From an uncultured Candidatus Melainabacteria bacterium (GTDB taxonomy: Bacteria; Cyanobacteriota; Vampirovibrionia; Gastranaerophilales; Gastranaerophilaceae): a stretch of 64,000 nt of DNA. The stretch lies in contig CAKVIN010000009.1 in the NCBI GenBank assembly GCA_934754425.1, forward strand, positions 24,167 to 88,166. Reading direction: 5' to 3'. Below the pieces are notes generated by a model, which did not search any database, was not told the DNA's origin, and was given only the letters and a program-made list of their open reading frames with translations. The position numbers were made by a program, and so were the translations under genes. Positions 18,011 through 27,640 of the stretch are shown piece after piece. Position 1 is the first letter of the stretch. The number at the start of each line of letters is the position of its first letter.

Positions 18011-20686
18011 ATGTCTAAAACCTTGATATTAATTGATGGACACGCATTGGCTTATCGTCAATTCTTTGCACTGGAAAGAACCGGCATGAAGAATTCTGAT
18101 AATCAACCGACTTGGGCTGTGTACGGATTTTTTAAGGCTATATTTGATTTACTCTCAAAAATCCACCCTGATTATATAGCAGTTGCCTTTGATGTAGGCA
18201 GAAGAACCTTTAGAACAGAAAAGTTTGAGGAATATAAAGCTAATAGAGAAGCTATGCCGGACACATTAAGAAGTCAAATCGGAATTATTTGCGAAGGTCT
18301 GAAAGCTTTTGATATACCCATGATTACCAAAGAAGGTTTTGAAGCTGACGATATTATTGGAACAATTTCCAAAATGGCATCTGAAGCCGGAAATACAACT
18401 CTTATATTAACCGGCGACCAAGACAGTTTTCAGCTGATTGATAGAGAAGGTACAGTTAAAGTTCTGATTCCGACAAAAGGAGAACTTCTCGAATACGATT
18501 GGAATAGAGTTTACGATAAATTAGGAGTTTATCCTAACCAAATCACTGATTATAAAGGATTAAGAGGTGATACTTCTGATAACATTCCTGGGATTAAAGG
18601 TATTGGTGAAAAAACAGCTCAAAAACTTTTAAACAGATACTCGAATTTAGAAGAAATTTTAGTTGATTGCGAAAATATTCCGGAAAAAGCTGTTAAAAAT
18701 AAAATATGTGAAGGTAAAGAAATTGCAATTCTTTCAAAAGATTTAGCTACAATAATCAGAAATGTAGATATTGACTTTGATATAGATAAAGCAACTGTAG
18801 AATTGCCCAAAATTGAAAATGTGTCTGAATTCTTAAGAAAAATGCAGTTTTATACTTTTATAAAAAATATTGATAAAATTTTAACATCGTTTAATCCAAA
18901 TGCTGCAGTTGAAGACAACACGAATTTAAGCCTTTTTGCAAATAATAACCAAAGTGAAAATATTCAACAAAACTTGTTTACGCAAGCTATCAAGGAAACT
19001 GTTGCGGATACTGATTTTGAATACGAAATTGTTAATGCTGATAATTTAAAAAATGTGTTAGAAACTTTATCAAAACAAGAATTACTGGCTTTCAAATTCT
19101 ATTCAAAAGATGGTGTAATTACGTCAGCATCAATCTCGGATGGAAAAAGTTATTATTTTAATCAGGAGTTGATTGCGGAGCTTAAACCTATCATTGAAAA
19201 TCCAAATATCAAAAAAATCGGATATGATTCAAAATCAGATTATCATTTGCTTTTGAATAACGGCTTTAAACCTACCGGTTTAGAATACGATGTATTACTT
19301 GCAAGTTATGTAAAAGACCCTAATCGCAAACATTCTCTAGAAGCTCAAGGATTAGATTTTTTAAATCATATAATTACTGTAGGAGATGATGAAAAAGCCG
19401 CTTGTGACGAGGCTTACACAATTTTCAAGCTTTATGATTATTGGATAAAAAATCTTGATGAGCGTGAGCAAAAGTTAGTAAAAGATATAGAAATGCCACT
19501 CACAATTGTACTTGCAAAAATGGAACATACTGGTGTTGCAATTGATGTTGAGTATTTAAAAGAACTATCTTCATACATGACAGAAAAACTTGCAGAGCTG
19601 GAAGATTTGATTTATCAACTTGCAGGTGAACCTTTTAATATAAATTCACCAAAACAAGTTGCAGAAGTTTTATTTGACAAATTGGAATTAAAAACAAAGA
19701 AGAAAAAATCACGTTCAACAAGTGCAGAAGTTTTAGAAGAACTTGCACAAGAATATGAAATTTGTGAATATATTTTGCAGCATAGAAAATTTGCAAAACT
19801 TAAATCAACTTATACAGATGTGCTTCCAACTTTAATCAGCAAACGTGACGGCAGAATTCATACAACGTATAACCAAGCACTAACAGTTACAGGACGACTT
19901 TCATCTTCTAATCCAAATTTACAGAACATACCGATTAGAACAGAAGAAGGTAATAAAATCCGTTCTGCATTTTGTGCTATGGATAAAGAGAATTCTTTAA
20001 TATTATCAGCAGATTATTCTCAAATAGAATTAAGATTACTTGCTCACGTATCTGAAGACGAACATCTTATACACGCATTTACATCAGGAGAAGATGTACA
20101 TACAATGACCGCATCTAAAGTTTTTGGGGTAAAGCCGGAAGAAGTTACAAAAGAAATGCGTCGACGAGCTAAGGCTGTTAACTTCGGCATCGTTTATGGA
20201 CAATCTAAGTATGGTTTAGCTAAAAGTATCGGGATTACTAATACAGAAGCACAAGAATTTATTGATAAATATTTTGAAACATATCCTAGAGTAAAAGAAT
20301 ATATGAACAAAGAAGTTGAATTTGTTAATGCTCACGGTTATGTTGAAACGATTTTTGGACGCAAGCGTTATCTTGCAGCAGAATTAATGAGTCCTAATTA
20401 TCAAATTCGAGAATTTGCTCAAAGAGCAGCCATAAACCAACCTTTGCAAGGAACAGCTGCAGATTTAATAAAAATGGCAATGATTGATGTACAACGAGAA
20501 TTAGAAGCAAAAAATCTTAAAACAAAAATGATAATGCAAGTACACGATGAATTGGTATTTGAAGTACCAAAAAATGAACTTGAAACAGTAAAAGAGCTTG
20601 TGCTAAAAGGTATGGAGTTAAATCAGCCTCTAAAAGTACCTCTTGAAGTCGATATAAATTGTGGTTCAAGTTGGAGAGAAAATTAA
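18011..20686 (+). CDS. polA: DNA polymerase I
   Basis: Pol I performs repair and Okazaki fragment processing. The 891 residues hold a 5'-3' exonuclease domain (1 to about 290, LILIDGHALAYR, KANREAMP), a 3'-5' exonuclease-like domain (about 330-480), and a polymerase domain with motif A DYSQIELRLLAH, motif B RRAKAVNFGIVYG and motif C QVHDELVFE. In the middle domain the catalytic Exo I motif (Asp-x-Glu) is replaced by AFKFYSKD, so proofreading is probably lost, as in Taq and Bacillus Pol I. GGGAG precedes the ATG. It probably shares a transcript with the mutase gene. Confidence 0.97.
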   Translation: MSKTLILIDGHALAYRQFFALERTGMKNSDNQPTWAVYGFFKAIFDLLSKIHPDYIAVAFDVGRRTFRTEKFEEYKANREAMPDTLRSQIGIICEGLKAFDIPMITKEGFEADDIIGTISKMASEAGNTTLILTGDQDSFQLIDREGTVKVLIPTKGELLEYDWNRVYDKLGVYPNQITDYKGLRGDTSDNIPGIKGIGEKTAQKLLNRYSNLEEILVDCENIPEKAVKNKICEGKEIAILSKDLATIIRNVDIDFDIDKATVELPKIENVSEFLRKMQFYTFIKNIDKILTSFNPNAAVEDNTNLSLFANNNQSENIQQNLFTQAIKETVADTDFEYEIVNADNLKNVLETLSKQELLAFKFYSKDGVITSASISDGKSYYFNQELIAELKPIIENPNIKKIGYDSKSDYHLLLNNGFKPTGLEYDVLLASYVKDPNRKHSLEAQGLDFLNHIITVGDDEKAACDEAYTIFKLYDYWIKNLDEREQKLVKDIEMPLTIVLAKMEHTGVAIDVEYLKELSSYMTEKLAELEDLIYQLAGEPFNINSPKQVAEVLFDKLELKTKKKKSRSTSAEVLEELAQEYEICEYILQHRKFAKLKSTYTDVLPTLISKRDGRIHTTYNQALTVTGRLSSSNPNLQNIPIRTEEGNKIRSAFCAMDKENSLILSADYSQIELRLLAHVSEDEHLIHAFTSGEDVHTMTASKVFGVKPEEVTKEMRRRAKAVNFGIVYGQSKYGLAKSIGITNTEAQEFIDKYFETYPRVKEYMNKEVEFVNAHGYVETIFGRKRYLAAELMSPNYQIREFAQRAAINQPLQGTAADLIKMAMIDVQRELEAKNLKTKMIMQVHDELVFEVPKNELETVKELVLKGMELNQPLKVPLEVDINCGSSWREN

Positions 20687-20703
20687 AACGAAATTAAATA
20701 AAA

Positions 20704-20725
20704 AGGATGACAAATTTGTCATCCT
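20704..20725 (-). terminator. Perfect palindrome, probable terminator of the 42-residue gene
   Basis: AGGATGACAAA is followed directly by its exact reverse complement. The plus strand has an A run before it, which becomes a T run after the hairpin on the minus strand. It therefore fits termination of the leftward small gene at 20787. It may also stop polA. Confidence 0.65.
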
Positions 20726-20786
20726 CCAAATAAATACGAGAGAGAGAGAATTCTTTTTGTATTAGAACAATTTGAAAATATCTTGT

Positions 20787-20915
20787 TTAACCGTTCAATA
20801 AACGATCAAGTTCATAAATTTTTAAGATTAGAGATTCTGTTTGTTCTCTTAACCATAAAGCAAACATTTTAATTTCATCTCTAAAACTATAACATCCGGG
20901 CCACATTGCGTACAT
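20787..20915 (-). CDS. Small protein of 42 residues under a sigma-28-type promoter
   Basis: The frame begins MYAMWPGCYS and ends in DRLLNG. The middle is an amphipathic helix (residues about 12-40). It has every sign of a real gene: AAAGGAGT 8 bases before the ATG, a sigma-28-type promoter 48 bases upstream (20963-20992), and a T-tailed palindrome downstream. It is too short for common length cut-offs. There is no signal peptide or membrane segment. Size and helicity would suit a small chaperone, regulator or structural peptide, but I recognise no family. Confidence 0.7.
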   Translation of the reverse strand: MYAMWPGCYSFRDEIKMFALWLREQTESLILKIYELDRLLNG

Positions 20916-20962
20916 AATATATACTCCTTTCAGGCTTCACGTTTTATTTAACCAACATTGTA

Positions 20963-20992
20963 TATAACGGCATTTTTTCTAAAAACTTTAGG
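20963..20992 (-). promoter_or_regulatory. Sigma-28 (FliA/SigD)-type promoter for the 42-residue gene
   Basis: On the minus strand CCTAAAG, then GCCGTTATA, with exactly 15 bases between TAAA and GCCG. The known FliA consensus is TAAA-N15-GCCGATAA. The site lies about 48 bases before the start codon. TGTAAC and TGTAAA direct repeats 10 bases apart lie upstream (about 21010-21030). Confidence 0.75.
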
Positions 20993-21072
20993 ATTTTTAT
21001 TGCAATTTTTACAATTTGTTACATTTGAATTTCTTTTGGGTTCAAAAAATAGGATATGATGAATTTAAAAAA

Positions 21073-21270
21073 TTATTTCATACGTTTTTGTAAATCATTA
21101 ATAAGAGTTTCTAAGTCAATATCATGAACTTTTGCGCAAGCTTCAATTGTATCATTTTTTTTAACCGGACAGTCAGCACAATTTAAACCATATTTTTTCA
21201 GTGTAAATAATGCCATAAAATTAGCTCTGATTATTTCTTCAATTTTTGTGTCTTTAGTTATTTGTAACAT
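21073..21270 (-). CDS. DUF1858 domain protein
   Basis: A 65-residue protein made only of a DUF1858 domain. It has the N-terminal pattern ITKDTKIEEII and the CxxCP motif (NCADCPV) that marks this family, with a further Cys after 11 residues. DUF1858 modules often occur beside hybrid-cluster or other redox proteins and are thought to be small redox or metal-linked helical domains. AAGGA lies 9 bases before the ATG. It starts 14 bases after the 2039-codon gene ends, so the two probably share the sigma-28-type promoter at 27455. Confidence 0.8.
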   Translation of the reverse strand: MLQITKDTKIEEIIRANFMALFTLKKYGLNCADCPVKKNDTIEACAKVHDIDLETLINDLQKRMK

Positions 21271-21284
21271 AATATTTATCCTTT

Positions 21285-24200
21285 TTAATTTTTAGGTACT
21301 TCTAGCCACTTAATATTTTGTACATCTTTAAGTTTTGCAGGATTTTGATAGCTTAAATGAGCTGCATTTATATAAACTTCATCTCTATGGATACTTCCTA
21401 TAAAATCAGTTTCTTTTATAATAGGTTTTAAATCAGCTATTGGTACATGATGATCATTAGCATAAAATAATACTTTAGCATCTTTTTGACCGGTAATTTT
21501 CTCAGCATATTTATTCATATATTGGAAGAAGTTATCTCGTATATCTTTAAGTTCTTCATTAAAATTCATATTTTTTATGAATTCTTTATTTAATTCAATG
21601 TTATCCATCATTAATGTAGGTTTACCATCAATTTTTGCCATAAAAACTCTTGACATACCAACAACATCGCCATTCGAGTTGTATAACTCAATCACTTGAT
21701 AAGATTTATTTAACATATAAATTGCCATTGAACCACCGTTTGTTCTATCTAAAGCAGTGCAACAGTTTGTTTTTGAACCTAAGAACATATCTTCTTGTGG
21801 ATTTCTATCCCACATTTTAATATGACATTTTTTACCAGCGACTTCAAATTCTTGATTTGGAATATCAGGCTTATTCCATTGTTCAAAATTTAAACCATTT
21901 GCTTTGAAATCTGCTTCTGTTTTAGCATTAGTTTGTCCGTATTTATTAGATTTATCCGTTATATATTCATTAAAATCGCCTAATGAAGCAGCTCTAACTA
22001 CATCTTTTAATTCTCCTTCATCTTTTACAGGATTAGCGGATAAAAGTGATACATATTTCATGTTCCAGTTTTTTTTCTCAGGTGACATATTTGCAATTTC
22101 AGTTTCAGATAATCCTTTATTAACAAAAATTTCATGCATTACATCATTATGAAGTCTTTCATTATCCAAAATAAACGCACCATTTTTAAGCGGAGTTTTA
22201 TATTTTGCTAAATCAAAACCTTCAATCATGCTTGCACCTTTAATAAGCAAAATCATATCAATTTTTTGTTGACCTGTTAATTTATCGGGTTGTCCATTTT
22301 TATTAATACGTTTGCCGTTACGAATTACATCTGATAGCATTGCTTTTGCATTAGAAGATAAATTGTTTATTTCGTCTATTTTATCTGCAAAAATATTAAA
22401 ACGCTTGTCCAGTAATAATTTTACAGTTTCAATATCAGTAGTTGCAATTGCATCTAATATAGGCATAAATTTATTTTCAATATTTGTTGTAATATCATTA
22501 TTAATCAATTTAATCGTTGCACGTTCAGAGTCTGACAAATTATCATACAGAGGTTTATCCGGACTGTCAGAACGGTATTCTTTTAAACCATTGATAATTC
22601 TATCACTATAATGTCCATTGATATAATCTTGCGGTTTTGCTTCTACATAATTAAATATTTTTCCAACTTCATAAAAATTTGTCACTAAATTATTCATGGA
22701 TAAATTTGGTAAAAATATCAAATTGTCAACATTTTTTTTATTCTCAATATATTTTTTTGCAATTTCAATGAATTTTGGATTAAGGTCTTTACATCTTACA
22801 GCCACTTGTTTTAAGAACTTATCTTTATTATCAAGAATGTTTTTTAAATTTTCTACATTCTCGCTTAATTTAATATTAGAATTTAGACATTTTATCACAT
22901 AGTCTATTGAACATTGATAAGGATTTGATTTAATATAATCTCCCACAATATCTACATTCTCTAAATTTAGTTTCTGAATATTTCCTGCATCATTCCAAAC
23001 TATTTCAAGCATTCGTCCTGCAACATCTTTATCTAATTTTAAAGATGCCTCATAAATGTTTGTCATTTCTTTAGAACTCAAATGTACGAGACCAATTTTA
23101 TTTGCGACTTCTGTAGTATAAATTTTAGCTAGAGCATCTTCATATCTATTACGTATTTCAGGAGAAACATTTTTTAATACAGAAAAAGCATCTTCAATTA
23201 TTTTGTCTGTAGCATAAGTAAGTACATTTTCCAAATCTCCAAAATAGTTAAAACTTTCTAACAAATCTTCATGCTTTAATAATAAATTTGCTTTTTCCGG
23301 ATATGAACAATATAAGTCCACATCAAAATATTTAGCTATCTTAGGATTGTCTTTCACGGCTTGTTTTAACTTTGATAGTTTTGCTGGCTCATTATTGGCT
23401 AAATCATTTATAGCTGAAATCATATTATTTATAAAACTGCTATTTTTTGCGTATTCTTTTACAATATCATAATTATCTGGAGATAGTTCTATGATATTGT
23501 TTCTTCGACGGTACGTTGGAATATACATTAAATTTCCGCCTCGATCTTTAAATTGTAATAATTCATATACAAATTCTCGTTGTTCTTTTGATAACGGAGT
23601 ATCATTATCTCTACCGATAACCATTTCCGCAAAATTTTGCATTGATACATTGGCAATATCTATTTTTTTGTCAACCCATTCTTTAGCTATTTCAGGATTT
23701 CTGTTATAAGCATCTAAAAATTGTGACATTTGATAAATTTCAAAGCCGTTTTTTGTGTGGAATTGTTTATTATCAAACGCTTGAATTAATATATCACTAT
23801 GTTCTTTTGTAAAAGTTTGTTCTAAAACATTGGCCATTACATCAAAATCTATGCCTTGAGTTTTGTTTTGTTTAATGTCTTTTATCATTTTTTCAAAAAG
23901 AGCATAATTCTCTTCTGTAATATTTGATAAAATCTTTAAAAACTCATTACTTTCGTATATATTTTTAGGTTTTGGCAATTCTTTATATGCTTTTTTATGA
24001 AGTTCTGATACGGTTAATGGAACTTTGGATGTATTGTCACATTCATATCCATATTCAACTAAGCGTTCATAAAAATCACATATTTCTTTAGCATTGGCTT
24101 TGAATGTATTCAAATTTTCTAGTACTTCTTTTTTATAATTTTTGTCGTTATATTTTTTTATTCCCTCAATAGCGTGTTGAGCAAACTTTTTTGCACTTTG

Positions 24201-27200
24201 TGACAATTCACAACCTTCTAATTCCAAATAAACAGCATAAAGTACTTGCTCTGCATTTCCAATTTTATTACGATTAGCATAATTATATTGAGCTTCTACT
24301 GACTGAGCTTTATATCCTTTTTTATACAAATTCATTACTCCACGAGTAGAAAAATCTCCGTTTTCATCTCTAGCAGAACGAAAAGCTTTAACCAAATCAG
24401 AACGTGTTTCTAAACAATTATTTGATTTTAAATAATCAATGAATTCTAACGCTTCTGTAATTATTTCTTCGCCCAAATATTTGTTTTCTTTATTAGTGGT
24501 CATTAAATTAATAATCATTTCAACATCACTTGATACAGAATTTTCTTTATAATTTTCTTTTATTGCATCAACTAATTTTAAAACATCAGTAGAAACATTA
24601 CCGTCTTTTTCTACAAAAGGAAGTATTTTATCAATTAAATCATATCTAACATCTTCTTCACCAGAAAGCTTTGTCATCAAAACATTTGCAAAATCTTGTG
24701 TTGAAACTTGTTTATTTTCAGCAACAGCTTTCTCACTTTTAACAATTTCTTTATTAAACTCTGTCATATTGTCCAAAGCAAAACTATTGTTTTCTTTAGG
24801 GCTTGTAAGTATGTCTGAAATTGTTTCAAAATCATGACTAATATGCATTTTTGTTTGATATTCATCAAGGATTTTAGCTAGTTCAATATTTTCCGGTGTT
24901 AAATAAGGTGAAAATTCCGGTTTTCTTTTTAGTAGTTCTAAATTATCCATAACAAATTGTGCGCTATTTTTTTCAGCGCATTCTTTTAAAGCCGGTATGA
25001 TATCTAATGCCTTTCTGCGTTCTTTAAAGTTGTCAGAATTTTGCATTTTAAAAATTACATTTTGTAATTGAATATCAGCTAAAGCTTCCTTTGGCTGTTT
25101 TTTAGATGTTGTTTCCATAATTAAGCCGGTCTGTCCGTTAACATCCATTTTTTCAGCTTTTGCAATTTTATAAGCTTCAATTTTATAAGGAACATCTTCT
25201 GCTTTTATATCACTAAATATCATAATTCCAAAGTCGCTTTCAAGAAGTTCTTTATCGTTTTTGACAGTTTCAAACAATTCTTTGCAAGCGTCTAAGTTCA
25301 TAGAACCATCTTTTATACTACTTGCAAACATATTAATACACTCTTGATTAACTCCAATTTTTTTGAGATGTTCTAAAACATCCTCAGGCTTGAGTTCTGT
25401 ATTAGCCATCAGATCGTCTTGAAGTTCTAAAGATTTTACTTCTAATTCCGGTCTCTGATATGTCTTTTTAGTTTTATTTACATCATTTTTTGTTTCTGTT
25501 TTGACTTCAGCTTTAACTTTTTCAGTTTTGGCTTTAGCTTCAACTTTTTCAGCTTCAACTTTGTTATCGGTTTCGGTCTTTTGAGAGCTTGTTTCTGTTG
25601 GTTTTGCCTCATTTCCTTTAATACCAAGAGTCGTAGCTTCTTTATCCAAAATAAACATCATCAATTCTTCTGGAGTTGACAAAATTGTTTCTTGTCCTTT
25701 TGTATCTTTAACAGAATAAATTTTTTGACCGTCTTTTATCGCAATATTTACCTTGTATCCGGCTAAATCTGTTTTGATTTGTTGGATTTTTTTAGGGGTT
25801 AAAAATTCCAAATTCTTACCGCCAAGCATTGCAACAACCATTTTTGAAACACCATCCATTTGTGCTAAATTTTTAAGCGCATCATCGTAGCTTATGCCTT
25901 CGTCATAAGCCATATAACCTGCGTTTATGCCAAATTCTGTTCCAAATTTTAGAACAGTGCCAAGCGCTTCTGAATGCTCTGACAAATTCTTTAACACGCT
26001 GGTTAATGGAATTGGTTTATTTGTTACAGTGCCGGTTAAAACTCGTTTTAAAATAGGTTCACTGTTCAATAATCTGGTTGTCATACCTTTAACTTGCATA
26101 CCTAAAGGACCAGAAATTGCGCCACCAACATAACCAAACTTAAACAAACTTTCTATACTCATACCAATTTGTTCGGCTTTTTCTTTGTTAATTTTTCCGG
26201 TAACAATTGCTTCGCTTACTAAATCAGCAGCTTTTGTGCTTTGGAAACCAACTGCGCTCAAACCTGCATTTGTTGTTTGAGCAGAAACGATTCCCGTAGC
26301 TTGTGAAACAGTTCTGCCAATAGTCGATTCTGCAGCTTCTTTACCTAAAGTTTTTACCATAACACTTTCAGCCATTTCAGCACCGCCTTTAGCAGCCATT
26401 TGAGTAGCTTTAGCGAATGCACTTGAAGCTCCGACATGCATTAGCGCAACATTAAATGCCAAATCTAAGAGTTCACCTGCTTTTTCGGAATTTCCGATAT
26501 AGTCATCAACTGTTTTAAAATTATTCTTTGTTAAATCATCAAATGTTTTAGAAAATTTGTCGTTAGATTCTTGTGCAAAGGTTAATTTATCTTTAACATC
26601 TTTATTATTCCACTCCATGCAATCGTACATGTAATCATACGCAGATTCATAATTAAAATCTGTACCAAAATAGTTGTTAAACAATTTGTTAAAATTTTCT
26701 TCATTATCAATGCTTCCGGAAAGTTCTGCAAGCTGAATTCCTTTGTTGTAAAGATTTTGAGAAATCTCTTCTCTGGTAGAAGTCCTATCCATCGGAATTC
26801 CAATTTTAGTTAAATTATCTTTGACAGCAGAACTTACATCATGAAGTTCCATTCCTAATTCTTTAAAACTAAACCCGTTTTTATTATCACGTATATAATC
26901 CTTGAATTCATTTTCTTTTTTGTCATAAGCTTCTTTAAGAAGTGATACCATAAATTTGCGCACTTCTTTTCTAACTGTTTCACTACCTAAAGGTAAGCGG
27001 AAATTTGTGTCAGCTTTTTCTTTAAGAACAAATTTTACATCTGTACCGTCAGCATTTTTGATTGGTTTATGCGATGCATCACGGAGCGTGAATTCACCAT
27101 TTTCAATCCAACCGTCAACCGCACCTTTGTATTTGCTTTTGGCTTCATCGCTAATTTTGATTAAACCATTTGAGCTTTGTCCTAAATAAGTTTCAAAAAT

Positions 27201-27404
27201 CCCTCCATTGTTACTTTTGTACTCGGCATTAACAACAACTATGTTTCCTAAAGCATCGGGGTCGTTATTAAGTAAAGCCGTTAGTGTAGCTTGGTCTTGT
27301 TGACTAAAAGTATTAAATTCTTTGAGCGAAACTTTTTTATCCGCTGCTGCAGCCTCAAATTTCGCTTTGAAATCTTTTGAAAATTTAGAAAAATCAATAC
27401 CCAT
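21285..27404 (-). CDS. Giant multi-domain protein of unknown function (2039 residues)
   Basis: No Sec signal or lipobox is visible. The N-terminus has an EF-hand-like helix (DKKVSLKEFNTF). Residues about 310-560 are Ala/Gly-rich helices. A charged Lys/Glu/Thr low-complexity linker spans about 595-655. A very long run of alpha-helical repeats follows to about 1800. The C-terminus (about 1850-1960) is a distinct globular domain with MWDRNPQEDMFLGSKTNCC, then YMLNK, IELYNSNGDVVGMSRV and MMDNIELN. I do not recognise the family. The promoter at 27455 is sigma-28-type, about 50 bases before the ATG, while the ribosome site is weak. Size, repeats and regulation suggest a surface, motility or effector role, which is inference. 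Confidence 0.8.
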   Translation of the reverse strand: MGIDFSKFSKDFKAKFEAAAADKKVSLKEFNTFSQQDQATLTALLNNDPDALGNIVVVNAEYKSNNGGIFETYLGQSSNGLIKISDEAKSKYKGAVDGWIENGEFTLRDASHKPIKNADGTDVKFVLKEKADTNFRLPLGSETVRKEVRKFMVSLLKEAYDKKENEFKDYIRDNKNGFSFKELGMELHDVSSAVKDNLTKIGIPMDRTSTREEISQNLYNKGIQLAELSGSIDNEENFNKLFNNYFGTDFNYESAYDYMYDCMEWNNKDVKDKLTFAQESNDKFSKTFDDLTKNNFKTVDDYIGNSEKAGELLDLAFNVALMHVGASSAFAKATQMAAKGGAEMAESVMVKTLGKEAAESTIGRTVSQATGIVSAQTTNAGLSAVGFQSTKAADLVSEAIVTGKINKEKAEQIGMSIESLFKFGYVGGAISGPLGMQVKGMTTRLLNSEPILKRVLTGTVTNKPIPLTSVLKNLSEHSEALGTVLKFGTEFGINAGYMAYDEGISYDDALKNLAQMDGVSKMVVAMLGGKNLEFLTPKKIQQIKTDLAGYKVNIAIKDGQKIYSVKDTKGQETILSTPEELMMFILDKEATTLGIKGNEAKPTETSSQKTETDNKVEAEKVEAKAKTEKVKAEVKTETKNDVNKTKKTYQRPELEVKSLELQDDLMANTELKPEDVLEHLKKIGVNQECINMFASSIKDGSMNLDACKELFETVKNDKELLESDFGIMIFSDIKAEDVPYKIEAYKIAKAEKMDVNGQTGLIMETTSKKQPKEALADIQLQNVIFKMQNSDNFKERRKALDIIPALKECAEKNSAQFVMDNLELLKRKPEFSPYLTPENIELAKILDEYQTKMHISHDFETISDILTSPKENNSFALDNMTEFNKEIVKSEKAVAENKQVSTQDFANVLMTKLSGEEDVRYDLIDKILPFVEKDGNVSTDVLKLVDAIKENYKENSVSSDVEMIINLMTTNKENKYLGEEIITEALEFIDYLKSNNCLETRSDLVKAFRSARDENGDFSTRGVMNLYKKGYKAQSVEAQYNYANRNKIGNAEQVLYAVYLELEGCELSQSAKKFAQHAIEGIKKYNDKNYKKEVLENLNTFKANAKEICDFYERLVEYGYECDNTSKVPLTVSELHKKAYKELPKPKNIYESNEFLKILSNITEENYALFEKMIKDIKQNKTQGIDFDVMANVLEQTFTKEHSDILIQAFDNKQFHTKNGFEIYQMSQFLDAYNRNPEIAKEWVDKKIDIANVSMQNFAEMVIGRDNDTPLSKEQREFVYELLQFKDRGGNLMYIPTYRRRNNIIELSPDNYDIVKEYAKNSSFINNMISAINDLANNEPAKLSKLKQAVKDNPKIAKYFDVDLYCSYPEKANLLLKHEDLLESFNYFGDLENVLTYATDKIIEDAFSVLKNVSPEIRNRYEDALAKIYTTEVANKIGLVHLSSKEMTNIYEASLKLDKDVAGRMLEIVWNDAGNIQKLNLENVDIVGDYIKSNPYQCSIDYVIKCLNSNIKLSENVENLKNILDNKDKFLKQVAVRCKDLNPKFIEIAKKYIENKKNVDNLIFLPNLSMNNLVTNFYEVGKIFNYVEAKPQDYINGHYSDRIINGLKEYRSDSPDKPLYDNLSDSERATIKLINNDITTNIENKFMPILDAIATTDIETVKLLLDKRFNIFADKIDEINNLSSNAKAMLSDVIRNGKRINKNGQPDKLTGQQKIDMILLIKGASMIEGFDLAKYKTPLKNGAFILDNERLHNDVMHEIFVNKGLSETEIANMSPEKKNWNMKYVSLLSANPVKDEGELKDVVRAASLGDFNEYITDKSNKYGQTNAKTEADFKANGLNFEQWNKPDIPNQEFEVAGKKCHIKMWDRNPQEDMFLGSKTNCCTALDRTNGGSMAIYMLNKSYQVIELYNSNGDVVGMSRVFMAKIDGKPTLMMDNIELNKEFIKNMNFNEELKDIRDNFFQYMNKYAEKITGQKDAKVLFYANDHHVPIADLKPIIKETDFIGSIHRDEVYINAAHLSYQNPAKLKDVQNIKWLEVPKN

Positions 27405-27454
27405 AATACTAAACCGTTTTAAATCTCATTTACGTCCTATATCTTACATGTATA

Positions 27455-27483
27455 TTTACGGCTTATTTTCAAAAAACTTGAGG
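27455..27483 (-). promoter_or_regulatory. Sigma-28-type promoter for the 2039-residue protein
   Basis: On the minus strand CCTCAAG, then GCCGTAAA, with 15 bases between TCAA and GCCG. This is one mismatch in the -35 from the FliA consensus. TGTAAC and TGTAAA repeats 10 bases apart lie just upstream (about 27499-27516). The start codon is about 50 bases downstream. Confidence 0.7.
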
Positions 27484-27496
27484 ATTTTTAATGAAA

Positions 27497-27530
27497 TGTT
27501 TACAAAATGTTACATGTAAACAATTTTTTT
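27497..27530. promoter_or_regulatory. Inverted repeat upstream of bioD, possible operator
   Basis: TGTTTAC (27497-27503) and GTAAACA (27516-27522) form an inverted repeat with 12 bases between, followed by a T run. It could be an operator for bioDA. It only loosely resembles BirA sites, which have a longer spacer. The same bases contain the TGTAA repeats upstream of the leftward promoter, so assignment is uncertain. Confidence 0.3.
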
Positions 27531-27640
27531 AATTATATATATTAAATAGCGAATTTTAAAAGTAATAAATACTTGATTTTAGTTTTTATCAGCGTTACGC
27601 TTGTATTGAAGAAGTGATTTTCTTTTAGAGAAGAGGATTT

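Noticed and set aside
21285..27404. Reading the 2039-residue protein as a non-ribosomal or polyketide synthase because of its size
   Set aside because: None of the adenylation, condensation, ketosynthase or carrier motifs is present. The sequence is helical repeats.
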